NCBI GenBank assembly: GCA_903861055.1
Contig: CAIOSU010000469.1
Span: 1 to 14,793, forward strand
Source: an uncultured bacterium
Lineage (GTDB): Bacteria > Bacteroidota > Bacteroidia > Chitinophagales > CAIOSU01
Direction of reading: 5' to 3'
DNA: 14,793 bases
Shown: positions 1 through 6,711 of the stretch, piece by piece
Layout: each line of letters opens with the position of its first letter
Position numbering within the stretch: position 1 is the first letter of the stretch
The notes under the pieces: generated by a model
The model's input: the letters and a program-made list of their open reading frames with translations, nothing else
Database searches by the model: none
Told to the model about the DNA's origin: nothing
Translations under genes and position numbers: made by a program

Positions 1-687
1 AACATAGTAACCAAATCGATAGTTATTACCACTGGTGTAGACTATAAATACCACCCCGCCAAAGGAGCAGCCGAGCTAACAGGTATGGGCGTATAATACG
101 GCGCAGCAATGACCGAGGCCGCTGCTTGTAAAGGTAAAACCATAGTAGTAGTTGGTGGTGGCAATTCAGCAGGCCAAGGCGCTATGTACTTATCGCAGTT
201 TGCCACTAAGGTAGTTATACTTATAAGGCAAAAGGACCTTACAGCTACTATGTCGTCGTATTTGATAGACCAAATAGCAGGCACGCCAAACATCGAGATT
301 ATGGGGCAAAAAGATGTGCTAGAAACCCGAGGTAATGGCAAGTTAGAGCAACTTGTGATAAAATGCCTTGAAACCAATAACGACGAGGTGCTAGATGCCA
401 GTGCTATGTTCGTATTTATTGGCGCTAAACCATATACCGACTGGCTGAGCGATAGTGTAATAAAAGACGACAAAGGTTTCCTGATAACAGGACGTGATTT
501 GCTAACTGATGATACCTTTAAGAAAGTCTGGAAACTTGACCGCGAACCCATGATGCTAGAGACCTGTGTACCAGGCATTTTTGCTGCTGGCGATGTGCGC
601 TCAGGCGCCATGAACCGGGTAGCATCAGCAGTTGGCGAAGGAGCCATGGCCATTAAGTTTGTGCACGAGTATTTGGCCCAAAACTAG
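1..687 (+). pseudogene. Thioredoxin-reductase-like FAD/NAD(P) oxidoreductase, C-terminal part with in-frame stop
   Basis: Frame 1 is open from the window edge and reads as the end of a TrxB-like pyridine nucleotide-disulfide oxidoreductase. It has VITTGVDY (positions 22-45), then an NADPH-binding glycine motif, VVVGGGNSAGQ. After that come RQKDLTATMSSYLID and the C-terminal FAD-binding motif FAAGDVRSGAMNRVASAVGEG. A TAA at 94-96 interrupts the frame inside GMGV-stop-YGAAMTEA, where relatives have a tyrosine (GVYY), so a single T-to-A change from TAT explains it. The stretch before GGGN lacks the CxxC redox pair of true thioredoxin reductases. It matches the Cys-less group often fused to a response-regulator or cyclic-nucleotide domain, but that N-terminus would lie outside the window. 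A restart at ATG 109 would give 192 aa without the FAD N-terminal domain. Either a pseudogene or a sequence error. Family call is firm; status is uncertain. Confidence 0.75.
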
Positions 688-977
688 GTTTGTTTGCCTG
701 GCTTTACATTTACGATAGTTGTTTTCTAAAAACTTTTCTCCCTGACAATTAATCTGTTATATTTAACTTGGTCCTTTTTGAATTAAAGAACTTGCAAAAT
801 ATAAAAATAGCTTATAAATTTACAGTAGTTATTAAAGGAACAAGTAGGTAATCTCACTCGTAATATTATAAAATTGCGTTTAAAACCTGCTAAAAGTTAC
901 GTTGAGCTAATTTTACACTGAGCCTCTCCGAAGCGCGCAACTGATGTAACCCCATGCACCATCGGACATGGACCATT
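688..977. other. Convergent intergenic region, no gene seen
   Basis: AT-rich 290 bp between the ends of the reductase and porT. I see no ORF with family resemblance, no tRNA-like fold and no clear T-tailed hairpin. The only structure noticed is the degenerate heptamer array at its right edge (952-979). Confidence 0.5.
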
Positions 978-979
978 CT
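952..979. repeat. Degenerate 7-bp repeat array (CCATSGA family)
   Basis: Four consecutive heptamers, CCATGCA, CCATCGG, ACATGGA and CCATTCT, fit the consensus CCATSGA, the complement of the TGGTCSA units found at 7381-7973. The first three each differ by one base. The array runs into the porT stop codon (978-980 on the minus strand). Confidence 0.5.
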
Positions 980-1745
980 ACCCCTCGAAGTGCAACGATA
1001 AGGTTAAGGTACGCGAGAAAAGCTTATCGATGGTGCTGGAGTATATCAAGTCTTGGTTTCGGGCATGAAGGTCCATGATACCTTGTGAAAACTTGATTTC
1101 GGGCGAAAAGATAAATAGCGGGAAGAATATTTGCATCCCCAGCCCATATTCAATGGCCAAATCGTTTCTGAACACCTTCACTTGGTCGTCGGCGCGGCGG
1201 GCCTTGGCGTTTGAGGCTAAATCGAGGCTATATTTCATACCTGTGAGTACGTAAAACTTCACGTCACCAATTGGCTGCGATTTGAAACGAACGGTTACCG
1301 GAAAATCGAGAATTATCGATTCGATTGACCTGCTAATTACATTGCCGTTTATATCGTACTTCAATTTTTTATCGCCAAACACCAATGCCGGCACAAAACG
1401 CACATCAAAATATTTGCCCAAAGCCAAATTGCTTACAATACCCAAATTAAAGCCTGGACCACGAGTGCTGGTAATTGATCGAACGCTATCATTGTAAATA
1501 AAACTTTCATCGTGCACAATGCGAAAATTCTGGGTATTGAAACCCAAACTGATACCAAAGTAAAGCTTGCGGTTGAGATACTGCATATGGTTGCGCGGCT
1601 GCGCACTTGCTGTGTAACCAATTATTACCATAACAACTAGCATTGCCATGATTTTCAAAACCTTTGTGCTTTGATGTGAAATACGAAACGGAACAAGCCC
1701 AGTGGATTTTGTTTTTTGTTTCTCATTTGTCATTTCACATCTCAT
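978..1745 (-). CDS. porT: PorT-family outer-membrane beta-barrel protein (type IX secretion)
   Basis: Length (about 225-255 aa depending on start) and pattern fit PorT/SprT, needed for the Bacteroidota type IX secretion and gliding machinery. A signal peptide is visible at residues 28-48 (TKVLKIMAMLVVMV to TASA), with cleavage expected before QPR. Alternating beta-strand segments follow: YFGISLGFNTQNFRI, FNLGIVSNLALGKYFDVRFVPAL, EYGLGMQIFFPLFIFSPEIKFSQG and a C-terminal strand, FSRTLTLSLHFEG. It lies 56 bp downstream of ubiE on the same strand, a pairing I recall from other Bacteroidota. The first 13 residues are encoded by a heptamer repeat array (1707-1776), so the ATG at 1745 is doubtful. 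A TTG at 1658 or ATG at 1649, just before the signal peptide, are alternatives. The family call rests on pattern recognition. Confidence 0.75.
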   Translation of the reverse strand: MRCEMTNEKQKTKSTGLVPFRISHQSTKVLKIMAMLVVMVIIGYTASAQPRNHMQYLNRKLYFGISLGFNTQNFRIVHDESFIYNDSVRSITSTRGPGFNLGIVSNLALGKYFDVRFVPALVFGDKKLKYDINGNVISRSIESIILDFPVTVRFKSQPIGDVKFYVLTGMKYSLDLASNAKARRADDQVKVFRNDLAIEYGLGMQIFFPLFIFSPEIKFSQGIMDLHARNQDLIYSSTIDKLFSRTLTLSLHFEG

Positions 1746-1776
1746 CTTTTGTCTTTTGTCTTGTGTTTTTTGTCAT
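1707..1776. repeat. 7-bp tandem repeat array (TTGTCTT family)
   Basis: Ten heptamers can be laid end to end from 1707 to 1776 without a single-base slip. Units include TTTTGTT twice, TGTCATT, TCATCTT, TTGTCTT twice and TTGTCAT. The array covers the porT leader and the first 13 codons of the annotated porT frame, giving the Lys/Thr/Gln-rich stretch TNEKQKTK on the minus strand. Confidence 0.7.
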
Positions 1777-1797
1777 CCTATGCGCAGTCGAAGGATT
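1770..1797. repeat. Short imperfect palindrome between ubiE and porT
   Basis: The segment TGTCATCCTATGCGCAGTCG and the following AAGGATT contain the complementary ends ATCCT and AGGAT around a TCGACTGCGC-type centre. From memory it resembles a dispersed short repeat seen between genes in many Bacteroidota; this was not checked. Confidence 0.3.
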
Positions 1798-1801
1798 GTA
1801 T

Positions 1802-2638
1802 CTATTTAATGCCGTGGTATATACTACTTATGCCAAAGCTCAAAGGTATTTGCTTGGTGGCTTTAAAACCCGCTTGCTGCATCAATTTCAAGAAGGCATC
1901 ACCTTCTGGAAACGTTTCAACCGACTCGGGCAAATAGGTATAGGCCCTTCTATCTTTACTAAACAAGCGGCCTACCAGTGGCAACACAAAGTGAAAGTAA
2001 AAATAAAATATTTGTTTCACCGGGAAAACTTTGGGTTTACTAAATTCAAGCACCACCATGGTGCCACCGGGTTTCATTACGCGGTGCATTTCGGTTAGGC
2101 CTTTTACAGTGTTTTCAAAGTTTCGCACTCCATAAGCAACGGTAATAGCATCAAACGTATTGTCTTCGAAAGGTAAAGCTTCGCTATCGCCCTTCACCAT
2201 CGTAATCAATTTATCCAGCCCGCGTTTTTGTATTTTCACCCGCCCATAGCTTAGCATTTGCTCACTAAGGTCGAGGCCTACAATGCGGTCGGGGTTCAGT
2301 TTGCGCAGGGCAATGGCAAAATCGCCAGTGCCGGTGGCCACGTCCAATATTTGCTTGGGTTGCTTGGGCCTGAGTAGTTTTACGGCACGGTTGCGCCATA
2401 TTTTATCGATGTTAAGCGAGAGCAAATGGTTCAAGAAATCGTACTGCGGGGCAATGCTATCAAACATGTCCTCCACTTGTCCTTTCTTGGTTTTATCGGC
2501 TGCGCCGTAAGGGGTAACTTCGCTATGTTCTTTCAATGGGGGTATTTTAAAATTCAAGCGTATCTTTGTACAATAATAATTTACACAAAGAGTACGAAAG
2601 TAAGCACCTTGCGATAGGCGAGATATGCTAAGAAACAT
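1802..2638 (-). CDS. ubiE: Demethylmenaquinone methyltransferase (UbiE/MenG)
   Basis: SAM-dependent C-methyltransferase making menaquinone from demethylmenaquinone. In the 278-aa frame the signature VEDMFDSIAPQYDFLNHLLS (55-74) is followed by the SAM motif ILDVATGTGDF (97-107) and the acidic loop VGLDLSEQML. The post-motifs GDSEALPFEDNTFDAITVAYG and RVMKPGG are then seen, with a C-terminal YTYLPESVETFP. No ATG lies between the one at 2638 and the conserved region, but a TTG at 2536 gives LKEHSEVTPYG and a 244-aa protein, the usual size. The 34 extra residues of the long form look unlike the family, so 2536 is the more likely start; TTG 2557 is another option. First gene of an apparent ubiE-porT unit. 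Confidence 0.95.
   Translation of the reverse strand: MFLSISRLSQGAYFRTLCVNYYCTKIRLNFKIPPLKEHSEVTPYGAADKTKKGQVEDMFDSIAPQYDFLNHLLSLNIDKIWRNRAVKLLRPKQPKQILDVATGTGDFAIALRKLNPDRIVGLDLSEQMLSYGRVKIQKRGLDKLITMVKGDSEALPFEDNTFDAITVAYGVRNFENTVKGLTEMHRVMKPGGTMVVLEFSKPKVFPVKQIFYFYFHFVLPLVGRLFSKDRRAYTYLPESVETFPEGDAFLKLMQQAGFKATKQIPLSFGISSIYHGIK
2561..2568 (+). promoter_or_regulatory. Possible -7 promoter element for engB
   Basis: TATCTTTG matches the Bacteroidota -7 consensus TAnnTTTG exactly and is followed by GTACAATAATAAT. It lies 116 bp upstream of the engB ATG and would overlap the long form of ubiE but not the form starting at TTG 2536. No clear TTG -33 element is seen at the right spacing, so support is limited. 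Confidence 0.35.
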
Positions 2639-2683
2639 ACCCGATTAAGGAAATGTTCTTTCTTCGTGCCACAAAATTAACCA

Positions 2684-3331
2684 ATGATAATTAAATCGGC
2701 GAACTTCATTGCCAGCTATCCGCGCATGGACATGTGCCCACCCAGCCAACTCCCTGAGTTTGCATTTATTGGGCGCTCCAATGTTGGCAAATCTACGCTT
2801 ATAAACTTGCTTACTAACCGTAATAAGTTGGCTAAGGTTTCATCAACACCCGGCAAAACCCAGTTGCTCAACTTTTTCTTGGTTAATGAGAATTGGCACT
2901 TGGTCGATTTGCCCGGATACGGCTACGCCAAATCGAGCAAAGAGAATCGCTCTAGCTGGGGCACTATGATACGCAAGTACCTTACCGGCCGCGAAAACGT
3001 GCAGTGTATATTTGTATTGATTGATAGTCGCCTGCCGCCACAAAAAGTTGATTTGGAGTTTATCAACTGGCTAGGGCAAGAAGGTTTGCCGTGGGTGTTG
3101 GTGTTTACCAAAGCCGACAAAAGCAGCAACAAAGAAGTGCAGCACAATGTAACGGTGTTTAAGAACAAGCTACTGGAAACCTGGGAGGCAATACCGCAAG
3201 ATTTCATCACCAGCTCGGTAACCCGTACGGGCCACGAAGCCATTTTGAGCTTTATCAGTGAGGTGATTGCTAAATATGAGCCGCCAGTTTTGGAGGAAAG
3301 CGACGAAGCATCATACCACAACGAAGAATAG
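2684..3331 (+). CDS. engB: Ribosome biogenesis GTP-binding protein EngB/YihA/YsxC
   Basis: P-loop GTPase needed for large ribosomal subunit assembly, acting in the cytoplasm. All G motifs are present in order: G1 GRSNVGKST (30-38), G2 Thr55 in SSTPGKTQ, G3 DLPGYGYA (75-82), G4 FTKADK (141-146) and a G5-like SS at 177-178. The 215-aa length is slightly above the usual ~200 because of an acidic tail, EESDEASYHNEE. The ATG at 2684 places the conserved FIGRSNVGKS at the normal distance from the N-terminus. It is transcribed away from ubiE and converges on the HxlR gene, with 11 bp between the stop codons. Confidence 0.96.
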   Translation: MIIKSANFIASYPRMDMCPPSQLPEFAFIGRSNVGKSTLINLLTNRNKLAKVSSTPGKTQLLNFFLVNENWHLVDLPGYGYAKSSKENRSSWGTMIRKYLTGRENVQCIFVLIDSRLPPQKVDLEFINWLGQEGLPWVLVFTKADKSSNKEVQHNVTVFKNKLLETWEAIPQDFITSSVTRTGHEAILSFISEVIAKYEPPVLEESDEASYHNEE

Positions 3332-3342
3332 CACAACCGCAG

Positions 3343-3798
3343 CTATGCTTTTTGGGCTTGCCTTTTAGCGTAAATTGCCTGGCCATTGGTATTGGCCCAA
3401 GTGGCAAACTGCGCCAACTGATGCATCAAGCTATAGCCAAGTTCAGTTAGTTGATACTCTACCCGAGGTGGCACTTCGGCATAAATTTTACGCGTAATAA
3501 TTCCATCTAATTCTAAGTTGCGTAAGGTAACCGTAAGCATTCTTTGGCTGATATCGCCTATTTTATGTTTCAACTCATTAAATCTGAGCGTACCATAACC
3601 ACCCAAAGCGTAAATTACCAAAATACTCCACTTATCGCTTAGCCGGGCAATCACGTCGCGCACGGGACAAAACTGTTGGGTGTCTTTTGCTGCTCGTAAA
3701 ATTTCTTGAAATTTTTTTTCGTCTGCTAAGTCCCTGTTTCCAGCAATGGGTACATCGGTGTTACTTAGGGTGGTGGGTGTGCCTTCTTGTGTAGCCAT
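3343..3798 (-). CDS. HxlR-family (DUF24) winged-helix regulator, QorR/YodB-like
   Basis: The 151-aa protein carries the HxlR signature: CPVRDVIARLSDKWSILVIYAL, then GTLRFNELKHKIGDISQRMLTVTLRNLELDGIITR (recognition helix region), then the wing and PPRVEYQLTELG. It has one cysteine only, Cys44, in the QFCPVRD motif. In redox-sensing relatives such as YodB and QorR the equivalent N-terminal Cys senses quinones or diamide. An N-terminal tail of ~28 residues is longer than usual. The gene is divergent from an NmrA/QorB-like oxidoreductase with 58 bp between starts, the same pairing as ytfH-ytfG in Escherichia coli and qorR-qor2 in Corynebacterium. That makes a quinone- or thiol-stress-responsive repressor of its neighbour likely (inference). 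Confidence 0.93.
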   Translation of the reverse strand: MATQEGTPTTLSNTDVPIAGNRDLADEKKFQEILRAAKDTQQFCPVRDVIARLSDKWSILVIYALGGYGTLRFNELKHKIGDISQRMLTVTLRNLELDGIITRKIYAEVPPRVEYQLTELGYSLMHQLAQFATWANTNGQAIYAKRQAQKA

Positions 3799-3817
3799 TA
3801 GTTACTATTTAGCTTTG
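3787..3817 (+). promoter_or_regulatory. Promoter of the QorB-like oxidoreductase gene
   Basis: TTG at 3787-3789, then 20 bp, then TAGCTTTG at 3810-3817, an exact match to the Bacteroidota consensus TAnnTTTG. It lies 39 bp upstream of the ATG at 3857, with an A-rich leader following. Confidence 0.6.
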
Positions 3818-3834
3818 AGTTATTAAAAGTAACT
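3800..3834. promoter_or_regulatory. Probable HxlR operator (inverted and repeated AGTTACT half-sites)
   Basis: AGTTACT (3800-3806) and its exact complement AGTAACT (3828-3834) flank the -7 element. A third half-site, AGTTATT (3818-3824), forms a 17-bp near-palindrome, AGTTATTAAAAGTAACT, with the right half. It is an 18-bp-spaced direct copy of the first site. Binding would cover the promoter of the oxidoreductase gene and the 5' end of the regulator gene, fitting repression and self-control. Confidence 0.6.
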
Positions 3835-3856
3835 ATTAACCTCAAAAAAACAAAAA

Positions 3857-4714
3857 ATGTCTAAGAAAATACTAGTAACAGGTGCAACAGGTACTATAGG
3901 CAAAGCCGTAGTTAAAGAACTCAAAGCGGCTGGCGCAGCATTTAAAGCAGCAAGCCGAAATGTGGCTTCCGGCCATGATAAGTTAGGTAGCAATACTGAA
4001 GTGGTAGCCTTTGATTTTGCCGACCCCACTACCTTTAATGCCGCCACTGAAGGTATTGACCGCGTGTTTTTACTTGGCCCACCCCTAACTCTTGAATTGG
4101 ATAAACTATTGGCTTCGTTTATAGTCCATTTGCAAATAAAAGGGATTAAACGCGTAGTATACTTTTCGGCTTTTGGTGCAGAAAAAATGGGCGATTCCTT
4201 GGGTTTCCATACGCTGATAGAGGAGCAGCTAAAGCGCGAAAACTTTGATTATACTATATTGAAGCCAACGTTTTTTGCGCAAAATTTTAAAAACTACGAA
4301 TGGGAAAACATTACTGAGCGAGGCATTACTTTCGTAACGGCAGGCGAGGGCAAAGCGGCTTTTGTAGATGTAAACGATATAGCCAAGGTAGCAGCCAAGG
4401 TACTAACAACAGATGGGCATATTGGCAAACACTACCAGCTTACTGGCCCAGAGTTACTATCATATGCCGAGGCTGCCCAGATACTGACTGAGGTAACCGG
4501 CAAACCCATTTTTTACCCAAACCCAAGCCCTGAACAATACCGAGGTGCTTTAGCAGCTGCGGGCGCGCCAGCATTTGTTGCCGACTATATGATTAATGTT
4601 TACTCAATTATAGCAACAAACGAAGCCGCTTTGCTAACTAGCGACGTGGAGCTTTTAACCGGCCAAAAACCTACCGACCTTAAAACCGTACTTCAACGAG
4701 ATTTTGCAGGGTAA
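3857..4714 (+). CDS. NmrA/QorB-like NAD(P)-binding oxidoreductase (atypical SDR)
   Basis: The 285-aa Rossmann protein starts with ILVTGATGTIGKAVVKEL, a GxxGxxG cofactor motif at residues 9-15. This is followed by DRVFLLGPP, VVYFSAFGAE, the NmrA-type YTILKPTFFAQNF and AFVDVNDIAKVAAKVL. It lacks the classical SDR Tyr-x3-Lys pair, as expected for the NmrA/atypical group. Relatives include the NAD(P)H:quinone oxidoreductase QorB (YtfG) and AzoB-like reductases; the substrate cannot be told from sequence. The divergent HxlR regulator with its single sensor cysteine supports a quinone or electrophile detoxification role. It is followed by a strong terminator and is probably monocistronic. Confidence 0.88.
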   Translation: MSKKILVTGATGTIGKAVVKELKAAGAAFKAASRNVASGHDKLGSNTEVVAFDFADPTTFNAATEGIDRVFLLGPPLTLELDKLLASFIVHLQIKGIKRVVYFSAFGAEKMGDSLGFHTLIEEQLKRENFDYTILKPTFFAQNFKNYEWENITERGITFVTAGEGKAAFVDVNDIAKVAAKVLTTDGHIGKHYQLTGPELLSYAEAAQILTEVTGKPIFYPNPSPEQYRGALAAAGAPAFVADYMINVYSIIATNEAALLTSDVELLTGQKPTDLKTVLQRDFAG

Positions 4715-4739
4715 TACATCGCCTTTCGAGGCATGAGTC

Positions 4740-4791
4740 AACCACCAAACGCCCTAACAGCGAACAATAAATGGGTGTTTGGTGGTTTTTT
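4740..4791 (+). terminator. Rho-independent terminator
   Basis: A 14-15 bp stem pairs AACCACCAAACGCCC (4740-4754) with GGGTGTTTGGTGGTT (4773-4787), with one G-T wobble and an 18-nt loop, followed by a T run to 4791. It sits 25 bp after the oxidoreductase stop. The T run overlaps the lnt stop codon (4790-4792), so it may also block read-through into the convergent lnt. Confidence 0.9.
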
Positions 4792-6640
4792 ACTTACCCG
4801 TTTTTTTCCTTATAAAGGTCATCAACACCAAGAAGATGGCAAGAAAGCAAGCCACACGACCAATATAATCGCCATAACGAACGAAGAAAGTAATCTCGCT
4901 ATTGAGTTGGATGTTTTTGGTAATAACGGCAGGCTCCCAATAGCTGGTGGCTTGCTCAATATCTCCCCTGCGGTTAATAAATGCCGAAATGCCCGTGTTT
5001 GCCGAGCGGGCAATATCCCTTCGGGTTTCGATGGCGCGCAGGCTGGCATACTGTAGGTGTTGCACGTGCCCAGCGCTGTTGCTCCACCAACCATCGTTGG
5101 TAATGATAAAAATGGCCTCGGCACCATTGCGCACATACTCGGCCACATAATCGCCATACACCGATTCGTAACAGATAACGGGTGCAATGCCAATGCTATC
5201 GCTATTGAAAAACACCTCTCGGTTGTCCTGCTCGCCCAAACTGCCCGATATGCCTCCCAAATCAATTGCAAGGCCACCTAGTAGACCCAACAGATCTGGG
5301 TAAGGCATCTTCTCTACCCCCGGCACTAGTTTGCTCTTACGGTAGTCTTGTATGGGCAAGGTATCCTCCATTTGTAGGGCAGCATTAAATACATCGTAAA
5401 ATAGGGTATCGCTATTGCTGGCATGTATGCGCGTGGTAGCGGTGGCCTTGTGGTCGTATTTTTCGCGGGCAATGGCACCGGTTACCAAGGTAAGCTGCGG
5501 GTGTATTTTCAAAAAATCTTGCAAGCGTTGCATGCTATAAGACTGGTAAGGCCTATCTACCCATACCGAGGTGGGCAAAGAGGTCTCGGGCCAAACAAGG
5601 TAATCGGTTTCAGGGGTTAGGGCTTCTGCTGAAAGCAGCATCATTTTGTCTAATATCTCATCAGGGCTACCGCTAAATTTTTCGTTGTATGGGTCAATGT
5701 TGGGCTGCAATACCGTGACGTTGGCAGTTGCGTTATCGTAATAGTATGTTGGATTATTCTGTTGATACATGAACCAAGATATGCCCATGGGCAGCAATAT
5801 TACCGCAGTTACTATCCCCGCAACCAATACCTTGGCATAAGTTATGGCCTTGGATTCCGCCAAACGAAAACGCTTGATAAACCATAACTGGATTTTAGGC
5901 GCATTGGTAATGCCATAAAACAATCCCGTATTTACAACCAAAACCCATAACGTGCCTCCTAAGTGGCCCGTATATTCGTACCATTGCACCACAGGGTAAA
6001 TACTGGCAAAAGCGTTGCCAAGGGTAAGCCATGGCCAACTAAGGTCCCATTGCATATGCAGATACTCAAAGGCCAACCAATACGCTATAAGCGATAGGTA
6101 GCCCAAACCAGGGCCAAACTTCTTTTTAGTGAGGTGGAACATAAACCACGGCAGGCACATAAAAAACGTATTGGCCACGTAGGCAAAAATGCCTCCAAAC
6201 ACATGCGAGTTGGCCACCCAATAAGTGGTGAGTATGTTCCAGAGCAGGATGGCAGTGTAGCTGAGCCTGAAGAAATTATGGCCGAAATATTTGCTATTAG
6301 GGTTGCTTACCAAATGCTCTACATACAGCAGTGGCATTAGGGCACCGAATACAATAAACGCCGTGGGTAAAGGTGGCCAAGCCAACGCCAGCAAAATACC
6401 AGTGCCGCAGGCCATGAAATGCAGCTTCAGGAAATCCCTATCCTTAAAAAAGCCCAATTGCACCAACAAAGGATAAAACAGGAATAGGATGGCGCTAAGT
6501 ATTGCCGCATCCCAAAAAGTGAAGGTATTACCCTCCAAATCAACCACCTGCCAAAAGAACAACGCGCCAAGCGTTAACCCATATAGGATAGTGGCTCCGG
6601 CTTTTTTTAGGTTGGTGATGGTGGATGATTTTGAATTCAA
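4790..6640 (-). CDS. lnt: Apolipoprotein N-acyltransferase
   Basis: Inner-membrane enzyme adding the third acyl chain to lipoproteins. The N-terminal half holds several membrane segments (about 14-34, 43-63, 76-106, 128-165, 176-196, 225-245, 268-292), then a nitrilase-like periplasmic domain and a final membrane segment at 590-609. The Glu-Lys-Cys triad is visible: Glu352 in YLVWPETSLP, Lys437 in YRKSKLVPGVEKMP and Cys490 in APVICYESVYGD. The downstream motif NDGWWSNSAGHVQHLQYASLRAIE is also typical. At 616 aa it is longer than the E. coli enzyme (~510), with an extra ~75 residues and two membrane segments before the usual start region (LLALAWPP). The start is TTG at 6640, adjoining a heptamer array; there is no nearby in-frame ATG. 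The rsmI stop lies 70 bp upstream. Confidence 0.95.
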   Translation of the reverse strand: MNSKSSTITNLKKAGATILYGLTLGALFFWQVVDLEGNTFTFWDAAILSAILFLFYPLLVQLGFFKDRDFLKLHFMACGTGILLALAWPPLPTAFIVFGALMPLLYVEHLVSNPNSKYFGHNFFRLSYTAILLWNILTTYWVANSHVFGGIFAYVANTFFMCLPWFMFHLTKKKFGPGLGYLSLIAYWLAFEYLHMQWDLSWPWLTLGNAFASIYPVVQWYEYTGHLGGTLWVLVVNTGLFYGITNAPKIQLWFIKRFRLAESKAITYAKVLVAGIVTAVILLPMGISWFMYQQNNPTYYYDNATANVTVLQPNIDPYNEKFSGSPDEILDKMMLLSAEALTPETDYLVWPETSLPTSVWVDRPYQSYSMQRLQDFLKIHPQLTLVTGAIAREKYDHKATATTRIHASNSDTLFYDVFNAALQMEDTLPIQDYRKSKLVPGVEKMPYPDLLGLLGGLAIDLGGISGSLGEQDNREVFFNSDSIGIAPVICYESVYGDYVAEYVRNGAEAIFIITNDGWWSNSAGHVQHLQYASLRAIETRRDIARSANTGISAFINRRGDIEQATSYWEPAVITKNIQLNSEITFFVRYGDYIGRVACFLAIFLVLMTFIRKKTGK

Positions 6641-6658
6641 AATTTAAAATTTAAAATT
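6638..6658. repeat. 7-bp repeat array at the lnt start (AAAATTY family)
   Basis: Three heptamers, CAAAATT (6638-6644) and TAAAATT twice (6645-6658). The first contains the lnt TTG start on the minus strand. It is the inverted partner of the array at 6683-6711. Confidence 0.6.
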
Positions 6659-6682
6659 GTTTGCAAGGTACAAATGGATACG

Positions 6683-6711
6683 CAATTTTTAATTTTCCAA
6701 TTTTGAATTTT
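6683..6711. repeat. 7-bp repeat array at the rsmI stop (inverted AAAATTY family)
   Basis: Units CAATTTT, TAATTTT, CAATTTT and GAATTTT with one extra C after the second. The last unit touches the rsmI TAA (6711-6713). Together with 6638-6658 it can pair across a 24-nt loop in lnt-directed RNA. Confidence 0.6.

Noticed and set aside
1664..2098. Plus-strand 144-aa frame opposite ubiE/porT
   Set aside because: It is antisense to ubiE, and its hydrophobic start is a translation of the TTGTCTT heptamer array.
4733..5281. Plus-strand frames opposite the end of lnt
   Set aside because: They lie antisense to the conserved catalytic half of lnt, have no family resemblance, and are explained as shadows of its codon usage.
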